Positions 44,657 to 55,470 of a stretch of DNA of 64,000 bases are shown piece after piece. Position numbers and translations under genes: made by a program. The notes under the pieces were generated by a model. It searched no databases and was not told the DNA's origin. It saw only the letters and a program-made list of their open reading frames with translations. The DNA lies in contig NC_009515.1 in NCBI RefSeq assembly GCF_000016525.1, forward strand, positions 1,328,501 to 1,392,500, in the 5' to 3' direction. The stretch comes from Methanobrevibacter smithii ATCC 35061 (GTDB lineage Archaea; Methanobacteriota; Methanobacteria; Methanobacteriales; Methanobacteriaceae). Position 1 is the stretch's first letter. The number at the start of each line of letters is the position of its first letter.

Positions 44657-45883
44657 TTATAATTCTTTACATGCTTTAGCTAAAGTTTTTCCTAACTCAT
44701 AACTGTCAATATTCTCTTCTTCAGTTGGGATGTAATAAATTTCTTGGGAGTCCACTACGTCAAATCCGTAATTTTCAAGTTTTTCTGCGAGTTTTTTAGC
44801 AGTTCCTCCTTTTCCACCCATTGAACCAAATGTGACTGCTTTTCTGTTGATGTTTGTTTTATCAAATCTAAGACCTTTTAAGTAGTACATGATGTCCCCA
44901 ATACTTGGGTATGGTTCGTCATTAATGGTAGGATCTCCGATAGCTATTCCTTTACTGGTTAAAATACTTTTAACGATTTCACTTCTTTCATCTTCGTGCA
45001 AGTAGAATATTTCAACATCGTAACCTTCAGATATAGCACCTTCAGCTAATTCATGAGCCATTTTTTGGGTAGAGTAGTGCATAGTATCGTAGACAATTGT
45101 AATTTTGTCTTCACATACACCTTGTGCCCAGTCAGTATAAGCTCCGATAATTTTCATTGGGTCAGTCCAGATTTGACCGTGGGACGGTGCAATCATTTTG
45201 ATTTGTTCAAGTAAACCTAATTCCACTACTTCGTTTAATTTTTTAAGAACAAGTTTGGAAAGTGGAGTGATTAAGTTAGCATAGAATTTTTGTGCAGCAT
45301 CCATTAACACATATTCTGGAACTTCGTGGTCGAATCTTTTTGTGAAACATAAATGTTGACCGAATGCGTCATTTGGGAATAAAATTCCATCATCTACAAG
45401 TAAGGTAAACATACTGTCAGGCCAGTGTAATAAGAATGCATCTAAAAATGCAAAGGTTCTGCCGTCCATTTCTAAAGTGTCGCCTGTACCTACAGTAACA
45501 AATTCTGCACCTTCTAATGCGGGATAATGTTTTAAAAGACCTTTTACAGCAATTTCTGAACAGTAAATTGGTGCTTCAGGGAATCTTTTATGTAAATCTA
45601 CAAGAACTCCTGAGTGATCTTTTTCAACGTGATTTTGAATAATGTAATCTACAACTACTTCATCTCTGCCTTCTTGTGCGAAAGCATCTTCAATACGTGC
45701 CATCATTTCTTGAGTTTTACCCGGGTAAGCATTATCAATAACAGCTACGTGGTCTTCACCAAATACAATGTATGCATTATAGGTTGTTCCGTCTAAAGTG
45801 TATCCATGGTAACTTCTTAAGTCCCAATCGAGTACACCAATCCAATATACTCCATCACCGATTTTTTGAGCATTTGCTTTCAT
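44657..45883 (-). CDS. fprA: F420H2 oxidase (A-type flavodiiron protein)
   Basis: The 408-residue cytoplasmic enzyme reduces O2 to water with reduced coenzyme F420. The N-terminal metallo-beta-lactamase domain carries the diiron ligands in NHVEKDHSG (H85, E87, D89, H90), with further His/Asp ligands in [17 protein letters not shown] and APSHG. The C-terminal flavodoxin domain starts near 260 ([16 protein letters not shown]) and contains [13 protein letters not shown]. The length is normal. It is divergent from the MsvR-type regulator and is followed by the rubrerythrin-like gene. Codons resemble those of hdrA, suggesting high expression. Confidence 0.94.
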   Translation of the reverse strand: MKANAQKIGDGVYWIGVLDWDLRSYHGYTLDGTTYNAYIVFGEDHVAVIDNAYPGKTQEMMARIEDAFAQEGRDEVVVDYIIQNHVEKDHSGVLVDLHKRFPEAPIYCSEIAVKGLLKHYPALEGAEFVTVGTGDTLEMDGRTFAFLDAFLLHWPDSMFTLLVDDGILFPNDAFGQHLCFTKRFDHEVPEYVLMDAAQKFYANLITPLSKLVLKKLNEVVELGLLEQIKMIAPSHGQIWTDPMKIIGAYTDWAQGVCEDKITIVYDTMHYSTQKMAHELAEGAISEGYDVEIFYLHEDERSEIVKSILTSKGIAIGDPTINDEPYPSIGDIMYYLKGLRFDKTNINRKAVTFGSMGGKGGTAKKLAEKLENYGFDVVDSQEIYYIPTEEENIDSYELGKTLAKACKEL

Positions 45884-45922
45884 TTTGAATCGCCTTATAT
45901 GTCTTTTTGAATTTTGTTTTAT

Positions 45923-45978
45923 TTCATACGAATAATTTGCATGATTAGAATTGTATTATGTATGAACTAATATATAAA
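45923..45978 (-). promoter_or_regulatory. fprA promoter with inverted repeat around the predicted start
   Basis: On the minus strand TTTATATA (plus positions 45971-45978) is a likely TATA box, putting the start near 45947. The 7-bp inverted repeat TTCATAC (45923-45929) / GTATGAA (45960-45966) brackets that start; the left arm continues as TTCATACGAA. It is a candidate MsvR-controlled operator. The leader would be about 64 nt. Confidence 0.4.
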
Positions 45979-46053
45979 TTTATTGGGTCTTTGATATATC
46001 CTTAAGTTGAACATTTTATAAATGAAGGGTTAATTTTATTAGATACGATATAC

Positions 46054-46088
46054 TTATATAAATTTAGTTTGTTAGTATAGTTACAAAC
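46054..46088 (+). promoter_or_regulatory. msvR promoter and candidate autoregulatory operator
   Basis: TTATATAAAT at 46054-46063 is the TATA box. A 22-bp imperfect palindrome, outer arms GTTTGT (46067-46072) and ACAAAC (46083-46088), follows immediately and covers the predicted start near 46083. Nine of eleven positions pair. Binding here would block transcription, so autorepression is plausible. GGAG at 46090-46093 is the ribosome binding site. Confidence 0.45.
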
Positions 46089-46101
46089 GGAGATATTTTT
46101 A

Positions 46102-46863
46102 ATGATTAAACAAAAACCACTTCAGATATTTTCTAAAGATGCGGATATGGGTATTGATGTTGTTAAAAGCCCAGTCAAACTTACAATTTTGGAAATGCTT
46201 CGTAGCAATGACATGGAATTTGATGAAATTGTTAAAAATACGGGTAAATCAAAATCTACAATTTCTGTACATTTAAAAAGTTTACGGGAAGATGGAATAA
46301 TCTCATACAGATTAGGCGAGTCAGACAGCAGAAGAAAAATTTTTTATTTAAATTCAAAATATCTTGGTTCTGTAGAAGTATCAAAGAAAAATGAAATTGA
46401 AGAAACAAGAGCTGAATATTTAATTGAGAACATTGTTGAAAATGACGGAGATTTCACAGTCTTATTATTCCATACTTTAAGGTCCATGCTTATACAGGAA
46501 GGAATAAATATTGATCCGGTATTGCATTCTACTGGTATACGTATGGGACAATCTTTATATAATAAGTTGTATGATGATGATTTGGAAGTATTTATAGAAA
46601 ATATTGCTGAATTTTGGGAAACAAAAGGCTTAGGTAAATTATCTTTTAAATTAGGTCAAATTATCAAAATCACAGCTTCCGATTGTTTTGAATGTGAATT
46701 GCTTCCAAAAACAGGAAAACCGGCATGTTATTTGGACACAGGTATTTTTCAAGCTTTGTTCAGCGAATTTTTCGGATTGCCTGTTCGTGTAATTGAAATT
46801 CAATGCTGTTCAATGGGCGATGAAAACTGTGTTTTTGAAATTGAGCCTTTTAAACGCAAATAA
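46102..46863 (+). CDS. msvR: MsvR-type redox-sensing transcriptional regulator (ArsR-like HTH + V4R domain)
   Basis: The 253-residue protein has an N-terminal winged helix at about 15-90 (SPVKLTILEMLRSNDMEF, KNTGKSKSTISVHLKSLRED) and a C-terminal V4R domain at about 110-250. The V4R part carries several Cys residues (SDCFECELL, PACYLD, QCCSMGDENCVFE), as expected of the methanogen-specific MsvR family, whose cysteines sense redox state. In Methanothermobacter this regulator sits beside and controls the flavodiiron/rubrerythrin operon; the same divergent layout is seen here. Its promoter contains a palindrome that may be an autoregulatory site. Confidence 0.88.
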   Translation: MIKQKPLQIFSKDADMGIDVVKSPVKLTILEMLRSNDMEFDEIVKNTGKSKSTISVHLKSLREDGIISYRLGESDSRRKIFYLNSKYLGSVEVSKKNEIEETRAEYLIENIVENDGDFTVLLFHTLRSMLIQEGINIDPVLHSTGIRMGQSLYNKLYDDDLEVFIENIAEFWETKGLGKLSFKLGQIIKITASDCFECELLPKTGKPACYLDTGIFQALFSEFFGLPVRVIEIQCCSMGDENCVFEIEPFKRK

Positions 46864-46865
46864 TT

Positions 46866-47570
46866 TTAGTCATCTGTAAATTTAATTATGGTTGTTGTAA
46901 GGTATGGTTTTTCAGTTGAAAAACCTTCCACTATTTTTTCATTTTCTTGGGTACAATTTTGTACTGAAAATACTTCTTTAGGTCTGTTTTTTTCATCAAT
47001 AGCAGATTCCAATTCTTTTGTATTTCTGGAAGCTTTCATTAAAACGATTGAATCACTATGTTCCAGGAAATTGTCCAATCTGCCATCTATTTTTGGAACA
47101 ATAGTTAATATGTCATTTTTTTCAACTAAAGGTTCATTTTTAGCAGCTGCACAGGCAGTAAATGAAGTAATCCCGGGTATTGTTTCTATTTCATATCTAT
47201 TGGCCAGTTTCTTTTGAGTATATGAATATGTACTAAATATTGAAGGATCTCCAAGAGTTATAAAAGCTACATCTCTTCCGCTGTCTAAATAATTAGCTAT
47301 TAATTCTGCAGCACTATTCCAATATTTTTCAAGCTCTTGCTGATCTTCAATCATTGGGAATAAAGGTTCTACAACCATTAATCTTTTATAATCTTTTCTT
47401 TTTTCTAAAATTGGTGTTACAATTGACAATGCTATACTTTTCTTTTCTTTTGCGGATTTTGGTGAAAATATTACCGGAACACTTTCTAAAACTTTAGCTG
47501 CTTTTAAAGTAAGTAATTCTGTATCTCCAGGTCCAACACCAATTCCAATTAACTTTCCTTTTTTCGCCAT
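46866..47570 (-). CDS. cbiL: Precorrin-2/cobalt-factor II C20-methyltransferase
   Basis: The 234-residue SAM-dependent methyltransferase of corrin synthesis has the family start GIGVGPGDTELLTLKAAKVL and a VAFITLGDPSIFSTYSY segment. TIPGITSFTACAAAKNEPLV and the closing region (EKPYLTTTIIKF) complete the fold. It adds the C20 methyl group on the way to cobamides, which methanogens need for the methyl-H4MPT:CoM methyltransferase. The length is normal. It is convergent with msvR, only 2 bases apart, and appears to be transcribed alone. Confidence 0.9.
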   Translation of the reverse strand: MAKKGKLIGIGVGPGDTELLTLKAAKVLESVPVIFSPKSAKEKKSIALSIVTPILEKRKDYKRLMVVEPLFPMIEDQQELEKYWNSAAELIANYLDSGRDVAFITLGDPSIFSTYSYTQKKLANRYEIETIPGITSFTACAAAKNEPLVEKNDILTIVPKIDGRLDNFLEHSDSIVLMKASRNTKELESAIDEKNRPKEVFSVQNCTQENEKIVEGFSTEKPYLTTTIIKFTDD

Positions 47571-47662
47571 ATTATCATCTTTATGATTTAATTTTTGTGA
47601 ATATTAGTTTTCATATGCACTTCTATAATTTATTTATAGTATTGTAACTAATATATTGTTTG

Positions 47663-49501
47663 ATGTCTAATTCTATTTTTTGTCCAAATTGTGGTATGTT
47701 AAAAAGTAATTGTACTTGCGGTCATTCAAATAATGAGGTTTCTTCATCAAATGGGGATTCTGTTGATTTGTTTAGCTTTCAAAAGCCAAGATCTTCTTCT
47801 ATTTTAGATGATGAAATTCCTGAAGTTTATTCTATTGAAGACCACAGGTTAGATGAAGATACAGTTTCTTATCTTCAGGGAAAATACCCGCACATTGAAA
47901 CAGACATAATTGAAAATTTTCCTTTTGAAACACCTAGGGTGGGGCAGCTTGATATTATACAGGATATTAACGATGCAATTCGTCAGGGATATAAATATAT
48001 TATTTTGGAAGCAGGAACAGGAACAGGTAAATCTGCAATAGCTACAACATTAGCTAAAATGTACGGTTCTGCTTATATTTTAACAATGACAAAACAGTTG
48101 CAGGCTCAATATGCTGATGAGTTTGATTTCCCTTTAGTTAAAGGTAGGCAGAATTTTGCCTGTTTAAATGATAATTTAGAGTCTACATGTGATATGGGAA
48201 CTTGTAAGACAACGCCAACTTCAAGTAACTTTTTCTGCCCATATGGTGTAGCTAAAAATCCTACTTTAGATGCAGAATTAGCTTTTGAAGATTCTTATGG
48301 TGGAACTGTATTTTATCAATCAGGTCAGCACTGCCATTATTGGAATCAGAAGGCAAATGCAGTTAACTCTCCAATTACTTTGATGAACTATGACTATGGA
48401 ATTCTGGAGTTAAATTATGTAAAACATTTTGGTACAAGATCTTTATTGATTTTAGATGAAGCTCATAATATTGAAAATAAATTAATGAAGACAATGGAAG
48501 TTAATTTATTTAATTACCGTTTAGAGAAGGATATTAATAAAGTAATATCTAAAGAAACATTGAAAGACGGGGAACTTGAAGACTGGATAATGGAAATTGC
48601 AGCTATTACAGAAAGCTATGAAGATATTGACATTAAAGATATTTCTAAAAATAAGGCGGATAGAGTGAGGTCAACTATCGGAAGGCTTAAGTCACTTAAA
48701 AATAACCTGGAAAAAGAACCTAAAAATTGGGTTATTGATGCGGATGATACAGGTGTTACATTTAAACCATTAAAAGTTCATCACTATGCTACCAATAATT
48801 TATTAAAATACGGGGATGTTGTTATATTTATGAGTGCAACTATCCTTTCCCATAAGATGTTTTCAAAGTGGTTAGGTTTAAATCCTAATGAAGTATATCA
48901 TATTAAAGTTGACAGTCCATTTTCAAAAGAAAAAAGGCCTATTATTTTAGATTTGGCAGGTAAAATGTCTGCAAACAGGATTAAAGATACTGCACCTAAA
49001 ACAATTCCTATTTTGCAAAAAATTCTGGAAAAACATAAGGGCGATAAAGGTTTGATTCATACCAACAGCTATAAATGTCAAAGGTATATTAATCGGAATT
49101 TGCCTAATTCAAGGTTAATTTCACATACTTCAAAAAATAGGGAAGAGGTATTAAATTATTTTGAAAAAGATGAAAATCCTTTGGTTTTGGTATCTCCGTC
49201 AATGAGTGAAGGGGTGGATTTGCCATACGACAAATGCAGATTCCAGGTTATTTATAAAATTCCTTTCCCTTATCTTGGAGATAAGCAGGTTGATATGAGA
49301 CGTAGAAGAGACCAAAAATGGTATGCATATAAAACAGTAATGACTCTTATGCAGGCTTATGGTCGTGGAATGCGTGCAGAAGATGATTCTTGTTATACTT
49401 ATATCTTAGATAGTGATGTTAACATGATTCTTAAAAGTCCATTATATCGCTCTTTAATCCCTGACTTCTTTAAGGAAGCTATTGTCAGGCTTAAGGATTA
49501 A
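47663..49501 (+). CDS. XPD/DinG-family iron-sulfur DNA helicase
   Basis: This 612-residue superfamily 2 helicase begins with a zinc ribbon (CPNCGMLKSNCTCG). Walker A is EAGTGTGKSA near 116-125. Four Cys within about 167-195 (CLNDNLESTCDMGTC, FFCPYG) form the likely 4Fe-4S cluster, and the DEAH box occurs as LILDEAHNIE near 262-270. Late motifs are MSEGVDLPYDKCRFQVI and QAYGRGMRAEDD. It resembles 5'-3' helicases of the Rad3/XPD/DinG group acting in repair. I chose ATG 47663 over the TTG three bases earlier. The gene ends 18 bases from the convergent tRNA gene. Confidence 0.88.
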   Translation: MSNSIFCPNCGMLKSNCTCGHSNNEVSSSNGDSVDLFSFQKPRSSSILDDEIPEVYSIEDHRLDEDTVSYLQGKYPHIETDIIENFPFETPRVGQLDIIQDINDAIRQGYKYIILEAGTGTGKSAIATTLAKMYGSAYILTMTKQLQAQYADEFDFPLVKGRQNFACLNDNLESTCDMGTCKTTPTSSNFFCPYGVAKNPTLDAELAFEDSYGGTVFYQSGQHCHYWNQKANAVNSPITLMNYDYGILELNYVKHFGTRSLLILDEAHNIENKLMKTMEVNLFNYRLEKDINKVISKETLKDGELEDWIMEIAAITESYEDIDIKDISKNKADRVRSTIGRLKSLKNNLEKEPKNWVIDADDTGVTFKPLKVHHYATNNLLKYGDVVIFMSATILSHKMFSKWLGLNPNEVYHIKVDSPFSKEKRPIILDLAGKMSANRIKDTAPKTIPILQKILEKHKGDKGLIHTNSYKCQRYINRNLPNSRLISHTSKNREEVLNYFEKDENPLVLVSPSMSEGVDLPYDKCRFQVIYKIPFPYLGDKQVDMRRRRDQKWYAYKTVMTLMQAYGRGMRAEDDSCYTYILDSDVNMILKSPLYRSLIPDFFKEAIVRLKD

Positions 49502-49519
49502 AATATTTTAAAAAAAGTA

Positions 49520-49593
49520 CGGACCTAGGGGGATTTGAACCCCCGACCTCAGGATCCGAAGTCCTGCGTCATTCCTGGCTAGACTACAGGCCC
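49520..49593 (-). tRNA. tRNA-Arg (anticodon UCG)
   Basis: Read on the minus strand, the sequence folds into a complete cloverleaf. The acceptor GGGCCUG pairs with UAGGUCC, and there is a short D-stem GUC/GAC. The anticodon stem CAGGA/UCCUG encloses loop CUUCGGA (anticodon UCG), and the T-arm is GGGGG-UUCAAAU-CCCCC. The discriminator is G. The CCA end is not encoded and there is no intron. UCG reads CGA and related Arg codons. Confidence 0.95.
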
Positions 49594-49603
49594 AAAATAG
49601 TAT

Positions 49604-50623
49604 TTATTCTTTTTTATTTTTCTTTGAATCAACAGAGACAATAGGAATTTCATCTATTTCTTCAACACTTGAGAAAATATCGTCAATAGATTCATTATCT
49701 AAACTAGCTTTTTCGTATTCTATTTCTTCAATTTCTTCTTGACTAAGTCCTTTTTCTTCTTCAGGTCTTTCTTTAGGTAATGGGACATCGTCCAGTGTTG
49801 CTTGTTTGGTGTGGGTGACTCCTTCTAATTTGGAAACAGGTTTTTTAAGGTTTTCTTTAAATTCACCAATGTCAAATTCTCCAATTTTGTAAGATTCTTT
49901 ATCTAAAGGGATATTACTTTTTGGAATAATTTTTTCTTTTGGTTTTTCTATTTCTTTTTTTTCAGCTTTTTCTTCCCTGTCTATATTTTTAATTGAACTA
50001 GCTAGTTTATCTGCTTGTTTAAAGCCAAATATTTTGTATGCTCCAATTATCACCAACAGCACTCCAATTATTATCATAACTGCAACAATACTGTTGTGTT
50101 CTCCGGAGGTTACATTGTCAATAACTCTATCACTAGCTCCTATAAACATAATAATGGATCCAATAAGTAATAATATTCCTATAGCTAAACTAACTATTCC
50201 ACTTACAGGAGTTCCACCTATTTTTGCATTTAATAGATTATCAAAGCCTTCAGAAATAGTTCCGTCTAAGGAATCAGAGGGTTCTTCGCTGTATTCTTCA
50301 TTATCTTCAGAAAATTCAATATCATCTAATTTAGTTTTTATGATGTAATCTTCATTTATTTCTTTTTTTTCTAAATTTTCCCCGGGTGTTGAATCAGAAT
50401 CAGGGCGATAAATAAATTCATCATCTATTTCGTATTCTTTGTTGTCATCTGTGTCATGAAGGTATGCAAGTAATTCTTCATCTTCTTCATACTCTTCATT
50501 GTCTTTTACATCGAATACATCTTCTGAATTGTCAGCAGATTCGTTTATATCTTCATCTTTGACATTATTTAGCATATCCTTTAAATTAGAAATCCTATGC
50601 TCATTTTCTTTAGATTTTTTCAT
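49604..50623 (-). CDS. Acidic membrane protein of unknown function with two helices
   Basis: The 339-residue protein is not recognised. Its first 130 residues are highly acidic and of low complexity (many E/D/N). Two strong membrane helices follow at about 137-160 (SGIVSLAIGILLLIGSIIMF) and 178-200 (VAVMIIIGVLLVIIGAYKI). A long acidic and lysine-rich tail ends in KKNKKE. Both tails should be on the same side of the membrane. The gene starts 11 bases after the transcription factor S gene and ends next to the tRNA. Membrane tethering or scaffolding is possible, but nothing in the sequence shows an activity. Confidence 0.65.
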   Translation of the reverse strand: MKKSKENEHRISNLKDMLNNVKDEDINESADNSEDVFDVKDNEEYEEDEELLAYLHDTDDNKEYEIDDEFIYRPDSDSTPGENLEKKEINEDYIIKTKLDDIEFSEDNEEYSEEPSDSLDGTISEGFDNLLNAKIGGTPVSGIVSLAIGILLLIGSIIMFIGASDRVIDNVTSGEHNSIVAVMIIIGVLLVIIGAYKIFGFKQADKLASSIKNIDREEKAEKKEIEKPKEKIIPKSNIPLDKESYKIGEFDIGEFKENLKKPVSKLEGVTHTKQATLDDVPLPKERPEEEKGLSQEEIEEIEYEKASLDNESIDDIFSSVEEIDEIPIVSVDSKKNKKE

Positions 50624-50634
50624 AAACTATCCTC

Positions 50635-50949
50635 TTAATCGTATTCTCTCCATGTGTGTCCACATTTAAGACACTTAAAGAAACGTGTTTCAGCTTCATC
50701 AGCACTACGGGTTTGTTGTAACCACCATGAAGCTTCTGTGTGACCACATTCTGGACAAACCGCTTTTGTAGTTGGAAGTGTATTTACATCTTCTCCTTTT
50801 TCAATAACACTATCATTTTCTTTAATTTTTTCATTAACATTATATTCTGATTTATCTTTTGATAATTTTTTAGTATATCCGCAACTACATTTTAATTCAT
50901 TGTCTTCTGTTGGAAGTAACATTGATCCACATTCAGGACAAAATTCCAT
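50635..50949 (-). CDS. tfs: Transcription factor S (TFIIS-like cleavage factor)
   Basis: This 104-residue protein has two zinc ribbons. The N-terminal one (CPECGSMLLP...CSCGY) resembles RPB9. The C-terminal one (CPECGH...CLKCGHTW) carries the acidic tip: the RSADEAETRF segment contains the DE pair that promotes RNA cleavage in the polymerase active site. It rescues stalled RNA polymerase. Length and motifs match archaeal TFS. The gene lies in a run of transcription and RNA genes on the minus strand. Confidence 0.93.
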   Translation of the reverse strand: MEFCPECGSMLLPTEDNELKCSCGYTKKLSKDKSEYNVNEKIKENDSVIEKGEDVNTLPTTKAVCPECGHTEASWWLQQTRSADEAETRFFKCLKCGHTWREYD

Positions 50950-51045
50950 ATTTTTTAACCCCTTATATAATTTTTTCTTATCAAAACTTTTATAACATTT
51001 TAAATTATATTCTCAAGTTATTTATATTTTTACTATTTTTTAACA

Positions 51046-51471
51046 TTAAAATTTACTTGAAACGGCATTTAAACAATCGTTAATAATTTTTGCATGGTCG
51101 AAAGCAAGTTCGATGTTGACCAAATCTTTTTGGGAAAAAATACCTATTTCACAGGCATCACTATCTGCTTTTTTATTATCCATATTTCCTTTGGCTATAT
51201 AAGCTACGGTTATTGTGTGCCCACGAGGGTCTCTATCAGGTTTTGAGTAAACATTAACTAAATCTAACAGTTCTACATCAATGTTTGTTTCTTCTTTAGC
51301 TTCACGAATAGCTGCTGTTTCTACAGTTTCACCATATTCTACAAAGCCTCCTGGAAGAGCCCAATGATTTTTAAATGGATCATTTTTTCGTTTAATAAGA
51401 ATAAAATCAGTGTTTTCATCAAAAATAAAAATGTCTGTGGTTAATGAAGGAATTTTATAATCTCCCATCAT
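51046..51471 (-). CDS. Nudix hydrolase
   Basis: The 141-residue protein has the Nudix box G-x5-E-x7-REAKEET (from GGFVEYGETVETAAIREAKE) near 41-63, preceded by LIKRKNDPFKNHWALPGG. These enzymes cleave nucleoside diphosphates linked to other groups; the general pattern resembles ADP-ribose pyrophosphatases. The exact substrate is unknown. The start at 51471 follows GAGGGG; the second in-frame ATG three bases later is equally possible. It lies between tfs and rpoL. Confidence 0.85.
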   Translation of the reverse strand: MMGDYKIPSLTTDIFIFDENTDFILIKRKNDPFKNHWALPGGFVEYGETVETAAIREAKEETNIDVELLDLVNVYSKPDRDPRGHTITVAYIAKGNMDNKKADSDACEIGIFSQKDLVNIELAFDHAKIINDCLNAVSSKF

Positions 51472-51504
51472 ATCCCCTCAAAATAAAATAAGTTTTTATT
51501 GAAG

Positions 51505-51795
51505 TTATAAAGTTTCTTCAATAAGTTTTTTAAAGTCTGCAGCATCATCTTTAAGTTGGCTAGCTGCTTTTTTCAATACTTTCCTTGGTCTTTTTCCTCT
51601 TTTGGTTTTGATGGTCATATTTGGTTCACCGGTAAGAGGATGGTCAATATTGTAAACAGCATATTCAACATCACTATCTTGCATTAAGATGTGTCTAAGT
51701 GCATTACATACTCCGTGGCTTTCGCCATGTACAATAAATTCAAGTTCTAATGTTTTATCTTCAATAATTTCAATATTGGTATTGTTATCCATCAT
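51505..51795 (-). CDS. rpoL: DNA-directed RNA polymerase subunit L
   Basis: This 96-residue protein is the Rpb11-like subunit that pairs with RpoD in polymerase assembly. The diagnostic LEFIVHGESHGVCNALRHIL helix region lies near 17-36, followed by VEYAVYNIDHPLTGEP. The length is normal. It lies 11 bases downstream of csl4 on the same strand, a pairing common in Methanobacteriales. Confidence 0.93.
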   Translation of the reverse strand: MMDNNTNIEIIEDKTLELEFIVHGESHGVCNALRHILMQDSDVEYAVYNIDHPLTGEPNMTIKTKRGKRPRKVLKKAASQLKDDAADFKKLIEETL

Positions 51796-51806
51796 ATCAA
51801 CCTTAA

Positions 51807-52379
51807 TTAGCTATTAACATAATTTATAGAAACTTCACGTTTTTCTTTTTTCTTACATGTTCTACACTGGACTTCATTTTCTTTTTGTGTGGTATTCATA
51901 TAATCTCTGCAACGGGTACACATTGCTTTTAAAACTCCACAATCTTCATCCACTGTAGCTAAATCAACATTATCTCCAGTAATTTTTACTACTTTTGCTT
52001 TTACAATATCTCCAATTCTAAAAGCATCTGTCAATTTATCTAAATATCCTGATTTTGCTTGGGATATGTGAATTGCACCCATGTATGGAAGTGCTAAAGG
52101 TCTACTACTATCTGTTAAACAATCAATATTTACATTAGCTCTTTGAGTTTTTATATCTGTAATCTGTCCGTAAACAGTATCACCTAATTTTAAAAGAGCA
52201 GGTTGGCTAGATTTGGCTTTTACAGTAATAGTCCTCATTTTTGAATCAATTTGAACATTTCCTAATACTGATGATTTAATCTCGCCGTTATCTTCATAAG
52301 TACCTTTTCCAAGTAAATATTGCTCAATTATTCCTAGTTTATCTCCAGGCATTACAAATGCCCCGTTTTTTATACTCAT
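51807..52379 (-). CDS. csl4: Exosome RNA-binding protein Csl4
   Basis: The 190-residue cap subunit of the archaeal exosome has an N-terminal domain (VMPGDKLGIIEQYLLGKGTY), a central S1 RNA-binding domain (GDTVYGQITDIKTQRANVNI; FRIGDIVKAKVVKI) and a C-terminal zinc ribbon (CTRCRDYMN...CRTCKKKE). ATG 52379 is preceded by GGTGA at good spacing; a TTG two codons earlier is too close to that site. It acts in RNA degradation and quality control. Confidence 0.92.
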   Translation of the reverse strand: MSIKNGAFVMPGDKLGIIEQYLLGKGTYEDNGEIKSSVLGNVQIDSKMRTITVKAKSSQPALLKLGDTVYGQITDIKTQRANVNIDCLTDSSRPLALPYMGAIHISQAKSGYLDKLTDAFRIGDIVKAKVVKITGDNVDLATVDEDCGVLKAMCTRCRDYMNTTQKENEVQCRTCKKKEKREVSINYVNS

Positions 52380-52447
52380 AATCAAATCACCAAAATAAGG
52401 AATTATTAATATTAATATAATAATTTTATTTTTATTAATATTTAAAA

Positions 52448-54023
<1,576 letters not shown>

Positions 54024-54126
54024 TTATCTCACACAAAAATTTAAAAATTAAATCAAATATAATATATATTTAATATAAATATTAATATAAATTTTTCTTA
54101 AAGAATAATTTTAATCGTGTGATATT

Positions 54127-55470
54127 ATGGCGATGCTTGGAAATTTAGGTGAAAATCTTACTAAGACTATGAAAAAATTAGTAGGAATATCAGTTATTGA
54201 TAAAAAAACAATAGAGGAAGTTGTAAAAGAAATACAACGTGCTTTAATTCAATCTGATGTTAATATCGCTTTAGTTTTAGATTTATCCAAAAAAATTAAA
54301 AAAAGGGCTCTTGAAGAGGAACCTCCAAAAGGTATTACTCCAAGAGAGCATGTTATAACAATTATTTACGAAGAAATGGTAAATCTGTTAGGTGGTGAGG
54401 CACCAGGATTGGATATTGATGTTAAACCTTATAAAATCTTGTTCTTAGGTTTGCAGGGTAGTGGTAAAACAACTACTATTGGTAAATTATGCAGATATTT
54501 ACAGAAAAAAGGTTTTAACCCTGCTGTTGTGTGTACAGATACATGGAGGCCTGCTGCTTATGAACAGTTAAGACAATTAACTGAAGAAATGCAGGTGCCG
54601 CTCTATGGAGATCCTGATAATAAAGATGCTCTTGATTTGGCTCAAAAAGGTTTGAAAGAGTTTAAAAACAGGAAAGTCATTATTTTTGATACTGCAGGAA
54701 GACATAAACAGGAAGAAGATTTGATTGCTGAAATGGATACCTTGGATGATATTATTCAGCCAACTGAATCTATTCTTGTAATTGATGGAACAATTGGTCA
54801 GCAAGCAGGTGAACAGGCTAAGGCATTCTCACAGGCAACTGATGTCGGTTCTATAATAATTACCAAACTTGACGGTTCAGCTAAAGGTGGGGGAGCAATG
54901 TCTGCAGTAGCTGAAACTGGAGCTCCAATTAAATTTATCGGTACTGGTGAACGTATTGATGATTTCGAATTGTTCGATCCGGCAAGATTTATTTCAAGAT
55001 TGCTTGGAATGGGAGATATCCAAACCCTTATTGAAAAAGCCGAAGACAGCATTGATGAGGATATGGCTGAAAAAACCATGAAAAACATGATGTCTGGTAA
55101 ATTCACATTGGTTGACATGAAAAATCAGTTTGAAATGATGAACAGTATGGGGCCGATGCAGCAGGTTTTAAGCATGATTCCTGGACTTGGAAATAAGGTA
55201 TCTAAAGAGGCATCTAAAATGACTGAAGACAAAATTGACGGATATAAAGTCATAATGTCTTCAATGACTAAAAAAGAAATGGAAAATCCAAAGTTGATTA
55301 AACAGTCACGTATTAGAAGAATAGCTATGGGTGCAGGTGTTGAGGAATCAGAAGTAAGAGACTTGTTAAAATATTACAACAACACTAAAAAGACCATGAA
55401 AGGCATTGGAAAACGCGGACGTTTTGGTAATAATTCAATGAACCGTATGATGGGTCAATTCATGAAATGA
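54127..55470 (+). CDS. srp54: Signal recognition particle 54 kDa protein
   Basis: This 447-residue GTPase recognises signal sequences as ribosomes make membrane or secreted proteins. The N domain ([14 protein letters not shown]) is at 1-95. The G domain has [10 protein letters not shown] near 107-116, DTAGRH and [13 protein letters not shown]. The methionine-rich M domain runs from about 300 to the end ([44 protein letters not shown]). It overlaps pus10 by 4 bases (ATGA), so the two are translationally coupled. Confidence 0.96.
   Translation: MAMLGNLGENLTKTMKKLVGISVIDKKTIEEVVKEIQRALIQSDVNIALVLDLSKKIKKRALEEEPPKGITPREHVITIIYEEMVNLLGGEAPGLDIDVKPYKILFLGLQGSGKTTTIGKLCRYLQKKGFNPAVVCTDTWRPAAYEQLRQLTEEMQVPLYGDPDNKDALDLAQKGLKEFKNRKVIIFDTAGRHKQEEDLIAEMDTLDDIIQPTESILVIDGTIGQQAGEQAKAFSQATDVGSIIITKLDGSAKGGGAMSAVAETGAPIKFIGTGERIDDFELFDPARFISRLLGMGDIQTLIEKAEDSIDEDMAEKTMKNMMSGKFTLVDMKNQFEMMNSMGPMQQVLSMIPGLGNKVSKEASKMTEDKIDGYKVIMSSMTKKEMENPKLIKQSRIRRIAMGAGVEESEVRDLLKYYNNTKKTMKGIGKRGRFGNNSMNRMMGQFMK

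Noticed and set aside
49520-49593. Integration site (att) in the tRNA-Arg gene
   Set aside because: tRNA genes are common integration targets, but no duplicated tRNA 3' end, integrase or foreign block is seen next to this one.
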